DNA of 34,252 bases from Deltaproteobacteria bacterium (lineage in GTDB: Bacteria; Desulfobacterota; Syntrophia; Syntrophales; Smithellaceae). Below are positions 30,380-34,252 of this stretch, in pieces. The position numbers were made by a program, and so were the translations under genes. Each line of letters starts with the position of its first letter. The stretch's first letter is position 1. The stretch lies in contig JANYAY010000110.1 in the NCBI GenBank assembly GCA_025361065.1, forward strand, positions 1 to 34,252, read 5' to 3'. The notes beneath the pieces are model-generated. The model had not been told where the DNA came from, did no database searches, and worked only from the letters and a program-made list of their open reading frames with translations.

Positions 30380-30583
30380 TTATTCTCTTTGCTTTCTTTC
30401 TTTTTGAGCAAAAAGTCCGCATTCCATATCCGAATTAATATAAACATCAACGGAAGGCATACGGGCGGATTTAAAACCGATACTGCGGCAGCCGTAAGGA
30501 TATCGCTGTTCATAGGTGATGTAAAAATGCTCGCAGGCAAAACAATTGATGTGCCGTGTTGCCTCATTGTTTTTATCAGTCAT
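30380..30583 (-). CDS. Small Cys-rich protein, zinc-ribbon-like
   Basis: The 67-residue frame (NEATRHINCFACEHFYITYE, QRYPYGCRSIGFKSARMPSV, then DVYINSDMECGLF) has four cysteines in the pattern C-x2-C...C...C around H-F-Y-I-T and Y-G-C-R-S-I-G-F-K-S. I recall similar short proteins in deltaproteobacteria that databases label, doubtfully, as uracil-DNA glycosylase. A metal-binding role is likely, and a glycosylase active site is not visible. It lies 18 bases after the M16 protease stop on the same strand, and AGGG precedes the ATG. An overlapping frame at 30364-30567 has no such pattern and is ignored. Confidence 0.65.
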   Translation of the reverse strand: MTDKNNEATRHINCFACEHFYITYEQRYPYGCRSIGFKSARMPSVDVYINSDMECGLFAQKERKQRE

Positions 30584-30601
30584 GTAACTTGCCCTAAAAA
30601 T

Positions 30602-33583
30602 CTAGTCCTCAAAAATATGTTCCATAACGAGCTTCTCTTCCAGGCTCATATTGGCTTCGTTGATCTTTTCCTGTGCCGAAAATACCGCCACGGCTGCCGA
30701 TTTTGATGCGTGGGGAAAATATTTGTTTAATGCTTCCTTCAGTTTTTGCGGTGTTGCCGATAATATTTCCTCCCGGAATTTCTGACGCATCTCATCGGTA
30801 ATCCCCGCAATGCTGCGCATCAACGATACATGGCCGCGACTTCCCGGATCCATCGGACGATCGAGCATACCGATCGTACTGATGATGGCCTTGTCCATAT
30901 CATCAGCAGAGATCTCATTTTGGGCAAAGAAGACTTCTGCCTCCCGGAATACTTTCAGCGTCTCTGCAAGGTGCGGATCACGATAAGAAAGAAAAGAGAA
31001 GAGGCCGAGAGATGGGTCATAGGAAGACATCCCTCCGTACGCCCCACCCTGCACCCGGATATGCTTATAGAGATAACTATTGGATAATTCCCGGGCCGCA
31101 ACCATCAGCATCGCCGCCGCAGGATCTACATATGCCGGTGCAGTAAGCACCCGGGCAACATAAGATACTTGCGATGGCACGGCTATTCCCGCCCACACCG
31201 CCGCAAGCGGCAGTGGCGCCGACTTTTGTTTGTTTGCCGTTGCAGGTAGTTTATTGACTAGCCCGGCCATATTATCCGCGACCAGCTTCAAACCTTCTGT
31301 TTCAGCTGTGATGTTAATCATCAGGTTGTCGGCACTGAAAATCATTGCTTTTAACTGCCTGAGCTTTTCCACAAGCTCCTGCTTAGCCGCGGGAAAGTTA
31401 CGGGCTGCGGCTTGGACAAAACGCAATTGCGTGCGTCCGTTCCATTGCTCGTCACGATAAGCCGGCAGGGTGAGGGCCGCCCCCGCCGCCCTTCTTGCAA
31501 AAACATGTCCCGAAGGAACAATTGCCGATTGCAGATTATTCTTTCGCTCCGCAATCAAATCATACATTCTCTCTTCATTGCCCAGATCACCGGCACAAAG
31601 AATATCGCTGATAATATCCAGCGCCTCCGGCAAATTACGATAAAGGGCAGCACCGGAAACAATCATTTTTTGCCATGAACTATTGGCATCAGCGGAGAAT
31701 CCGGCACCGGTATCCAGACCTAAGCCTCCCATTTTCAGGGCAATACGCTTGGCCATTTCATCATAAGACAATCCGGCTGCACCCATACCGGAAGTTATCT
31801 TGCCCAAAAGCGGCAGATACTGCTGGAGTTCCTCAGGCACATGGGAAATATCAAAAACCAGATCGAAATAAGCGATGCCGTTGGTAAAAATATCATGAAC
31901 GAGCGCCGGAACTCCGCCGATGGAAACATTTTGCAGTGGAATTGTTTCCACTGCCCGGGGAATATCGGAGATATTTAATTTGGGGATAGTGGCCGCCGCA
32001 TCCTCGGAATCCGGTTCCGACTGAAATTTCTTTAATTCCTTCGCCTGCCCATTGATTTCCGCCAGTTGGGCATCATTAAACGATGCTCGAAGTTTGACCA
32101 TCTTTTCCCGAAACTCGTTTTCTTTCTTGGCACTAAAGTCAGGGTCGGGCTCCATAATCGCCAGGATTCGATGCTGATTATCCAATAGCCAATGCTTGGT
32201 CATTTTCTGAAATAATTGCGGATCTGCCGCCCAGAGCCCGCGAATTTTTTCAATAACTACCGGGAAATCCAGACCGACTAAGGGATCGCCGTCGTAAAGC
32301 CAGGATTGAAATACATTCCCCATTAAGGCAATTCCGTAAGGATATGAACCCCGGACAATTTCTTTGCCGTGGAATTCGATTTGATGCAGGATTCCTTCGA
32401 TCAGGTCGGTGTCATATCCGGTGGATACTATGTCGCGCAGGGTTGCGAAAACAAGTTTTTCAATGTTCACAGCATCGGCGCTGTCCGTATTTCTCAAACC
32501 GACGGCAAACAGCAACTGCTTCAGATCGCCCTCAATTCCACTGACCGGCGTCAGGTCTTCGCCAAGCCCGGAATCGATCAGGGCTTTGCGCAAAGGACTG
32601 GCCGAACTGCCGGTAAGCAGCCCCGCAATAATTTCCAGGATAAGAGAATTTTCGTAATCTGTGTTTTCGGACATCATCCAGGCCAGATTAACCGACGCTT
32701 TCCTGGCCAGAGATTCATTTTTATCTACCGGATAGGTGCTGTGAATAATCCGGGGCTTGGTCAGGCGTTTCTGACTTTTTATTGCCGAATTAACTTTCAC
32801 GCGGCGAAATCCTGCCAGCATTTCGGCCAGAAAAGCCAGATGCTCGGCAGTCGGTATATCTCCATAAATAAAAAAACGGGCATTAGAAGGCGAATAATAA
32901 GTCCGATGGAACCGGCAAAATTGATCATAAGTAAGAGTCGGAATAACATCGGGATCACCGCCGGAATCAAAGGAATAAACGCTGTTGGGATAAATGCCCT
33001 CCTGTATCGCCTTATACATCAGTGAATCCGGAGAAGAGTACGCCCCTTTCATTTCATTATACACAATGCCGGAGATTGTAAGATCGCTTCTTAAATCATC
33101 CGGCACGGAAAATTCCAAATGATGACCTTCCTGCAGGAATGTCTCTGGCAGCAGACGCGGATGCAGCACCAGATCGGTATAAACACGGGCCAGATTGAAA
33201 AAATCACCCTTTATCTGGCTCGCTACGGGATAGATGGTTTTATCCGGATACGTAAAGGCATTGATGAATGTTTGCAGTGTGGACCGCATCAATTCTTTAA
33301 AAACATCCTTGAGCGGATATTTTTCGGAGCCGGCCAGCACGGAGTGCTCTAAAATATGAGGTAGCCCCGTAGAATCGGCGGGCGGAGTGCGAAAACCAAT
33401 CGCATACAAATTTTCGCGATCATCGCTGTGCAGATGCAAAACTTTGGCGCCGGTTTTTTTATGTTCGATTTCATAGGCGGTTATTCTTACGCCCGGTAAT
33501 GTTTCTACCCGCAACACTTTAAATCCGTGTAACAATGTACCTACTTCCAGAGTTGGCTGGGGGCATTTCAATTGATCAGACAT
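30602..33583 (-). CDS. M16C-family zinc metalloprotease, presequence-protease (PreP)-like
   Basis: The 993-residue product carries the inverted zinc motif HILEH (H76, E79, H80) in GLPHILEHSVLAGSEKYPLK, and the third ligand Glu in GIVYNEMKGAYSSPDSLMY. The remaining length gives four homologous domains forming the closed chamber of PreP/Cym1/falcilysin enzymes, including the M16C-associated region in the middle. Such enzymes degrade unfolded peptides up to about 65 residues long. No signal peptide is present, so it should be cytoplasmic. GAGGAG precedes the ATG. A 17-base inverted repeat lies just upstream. Confidence 0.95.
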   Translation of the reverse strand: MSDQLKCPQPTLEVGTLLHGFKVLRVETLPGVRITAYEIEHKKTGAKVLHLHSDDRENLYAIGFRTPPADSTGLPHILEHSVLAGSEKYPLKDVFKELMRSTLQTFINAFTYPDKTIYPVASQIKGDFFNLARVYTDLVLHPRLLPETFLQEGHHLEFSVPDDLRSDLTISGIVYNEMKGAYSSPDSLMYKAIQEGIYPNSVYSFDSGGDPDVIPTLTYDQFCRFHRTYYSPSNARFFIYGDIPTAEHLAFLAEMLAGFRRVKVNSAIKSQKRLTKPRIIHSTYPVDKNESLARKASVNLAWMMSENTDYENSLILEIIAGLLTGSSASPLRKALIDSGLGEDLTPVSGIEGDLKQLLFAVGLRNTDSADAVNIEKLVFATLRDIVSTGYDTDLIEGILHQIEFHGKEIVRGSYPYGIALMGNVFQSWLYDGDPLVGLDFPVVIEKIRGLWAADPQLFQKMTKHWLLDNQHRILAIMEPDPDFSAKKENEFREKMVKLRASFNDAQLAEINGQAKELKKFQSEPDSEDAAATIPKLNISDIPRAVETIPLQNVSIGGVPALVHDIFTNGIAYFDLVFDISHVPEELQQYLPLLGKITSGMGAAGLSYDEMAKRIALKMGGLGLDTGAGFSADANSSWQKMIVSGAALYRNLPEALDIISDILCAGDLGNEERMYDLIAERKNNLQSAIVPSGHVFARRAAGAALTLPAYRDEQWNGRTQLRFVQAAARNFPAAKQELVEKLRQLKAMIFSADNLMINITAETEGLKLVADNMAGLVNKLPATANKQKSAPLPLAAVWAGIAVPSQVSYVARVLTAPAYVDPAAAMLMVAARELSNSYLYKHIRVQGGAYGGMSSYDPSLGLFSFLSYRDPHLAETLKVFREAEVFFAQNEISADDMDKAIISTIGMLDRPMDPGSRGHVSLMRSIAGITDEMRQKFREEILSATPQKLKEALNKYFPHASKSAAVAVFSAQEKINEANMSLEEKLVMEHIFED

Positions 33584-33607
33584 CTATTAATTCTCCTCAT
33601 GCTGTTA

Positions 33608-33687
33608 ATTCCGTTTCCAAATCAAGCGCTACCTTTGTTGGCCTCCTCCCGGCCGCCGCAGTATCATCTCTGATTTGGAAACGGAAT
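33608..33687. repeat. Perfect 17-base inverted repeat upstream of the M16C gene
   Basis: ATTCCGTTTCCAAATCA (33608-33624) and TGATTTGGAAACGGAAT (33671-33687) are perfectly complementary around a 46-base loop, which itself contains GGCC-N7-GGCC. No T-run follows on either strand. It could be a small mobile repeat or an mRNA structure between two minus-strand genes. Confidence 0.7.
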
Positions 33688-33738
33688 ATCAAGATTATTA
33701 TTCCTATATTTCCCGATCCGGCGAAAGCAATATTCCTG

Positions 33739-34252
33739 TCAAATATTTTTGAAGCGCGAGACTTGCTCCTGATAGAGCTTCATTTCTTCAGGGGTGACTT
33801 TTTCCATAATGCACTCTTCAACCAGATAACTTGTTATCTTATCATCAAATTGAATTCTGGCACTGGCCTTCCCCGTCAGTTCCTTTCCTATTTCATCTTT
33901 CACATATAAAAGAGTCCGTCCTCCCTCTTCCAGTTTTTGGGTGACGGCACCCTTTTTCGGGAGTGGGAGCCCCATCTTTGTAACACGTTCTTCAAATTCC
34001 TGCCGGTCAATTTCCGTTTTAACCCCATCTACCAGAAATAAAATAACATTCAAGGGTATTAGCGTCACAATGCCTGCTATCGTTCCTGCCGTACCTACGA
34101 CGATACCGGAATAATGAGCGAATTTTTCGTAACGCATCTCCTGAGGTGTTAATTTCCGGAATTTCAAAATGATGCGGCAGCCATAGAAATCCTTAAAACT
34201 CTCCTGCAACTGATAGTGTTTTAAAGACCGCAAGATAAATTCTGCGATATGA
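33739..34252 (-). CDS. Hypothetical membrane-associated protein, cut by the right window edge
   Basis: The minus-strand frame is open from the window edge to the stop at 33739 (at least 170 residues). A TTG at 34233 is a possible start, but sequence before it (HIAEFILRSLKHYQLQ) looks coding, so the true start is probably outside. One hydrophobic stretch (SGIVVGTAGTIAGIVTLIPL followed by NVILFLVDGV) is long enough for one or two membrane passes. The rest is charged and helical, with EEGGRTLLYVKDEIGKEL and a terminal helix EEMKLYQEQVSRF. I do not recognise a family. It is upstream of the M16C gene on the same strand. Confidence 0.6.
   Translation of the reverse strand, partial: HIAEFILRSLKHYQLQESFKDFYGCRIILKFRKLTPQEMRYEKFAHYSGIVVGTAGTIAGIVTLIPLNVILFLVDGVKTEIDRQEFEERVTKMGLPLPKKGAVTQKLEEGGRTLLYVKDEIGKELTGKASARIQFDDKITSYLVEECIMEKVTPEEMKLYQEQVSRFKNI

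Noticed and set aside
30374-30706. Plus-strand frame over the small Cys-rich gene and M16C end.
   Set aside because: It overlaps two better-supported minus-strand genes and lacks a ribosome binding site or domain.
1-34252. CRISPR arrays, rRNA and tRNA genes.
   Set aside because: No regularly spaced direct repeats with unique spacers were seen, and no rRNA or cloverleaf-like tRNA sequence was recognised by eye.

Overview
This is a bacterial chromosome segment. The conserved block pgpA-cinA-thpR-recA-recX-alaS, a trifunctional-type beta-oxidation protein, a PreP-like M16C protease and several families common in syntrophic deltaproteobacteria (DUF1848, DUF2442/DUF4160, a PAS/LuxR-type regulator tail) suggest Desulfobacterota, perhaps the Syntrophales. 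That placement is inference from gene content and order; no rRNA or tRNA gene was seen.

Layout. 0-1.3 kb: left edge with the end of an IS3-type insertion sequence abutting a LuxR-type regulator tail, then a small ORF with two hairpins and an SRPBCC protein. 1.5-9.3 kb: metabolic genes, namely the NAD(P)HX repair enzyme Nnr, a nitroreductase-like protein with an amidohydrolase, an amino-acid permease, and a fused enoyl-CoA hydratase/3-hydroxyacyl-CoA dehydrogenase behind a near-consensus promoter. 9.4-10.8 kb: DNA polymerase IV. 10.8-12.1 kb: decayed toxin-antitoxin (TA) genes. 12.3-20.7 kb: pgpA, cinA, thpR, then an inserted block (small membrane protein, mazEF, repeats), then recA-recX-alaS. 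21-22.2 kb: a TPR protein with a broken 3' end. 22.3-26.2 kb: a second accessory block with vapBC, an XRE/ImmA protein with a PIN partner carrying an amber codon, a truncated DUF1848 copy fused to a foreign gene tail, and a DUF2442/DUF4160 pair whose second gene is frameshifted. 26.8-30.3 kb: full DUF1848, flavodoxin-fold quinone reductase, SDR, AlkD-like DNA glycosylase, cupin. 30.4-34.25 kb: Cys-rich small protein, M16C protease, and a membrane-anchored protein running off the right edge.

The most distinctive content is the dense layer of small non-coding inverted-repeat elements (about 125-180 bp) and the TA systems around them. Five such elements were found by eye (10812-10993, 12796-12953, 14815-14939, 16080-16221, 23283-23422). 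Two share a nearly identical core but have different terminal inverted repeats. One (16080-16221) is flanked by ATTC duplications, with a related uninterrupted site at 14904-14940. Of six TA-like loci, only mazEF and vapBC look intact. The other four show a missing toxin, a one-base frameshift in parE, an in-frame amber codon in a PIN gene, and a frameshift in DUF4160. No convincing new enzymatic system was found; the candidates worth checking are the modular repeats, the two-way promoter palindrome at 12155-12170, the leader/hairpin cassette at 652-718, and the broken or recoded genes.
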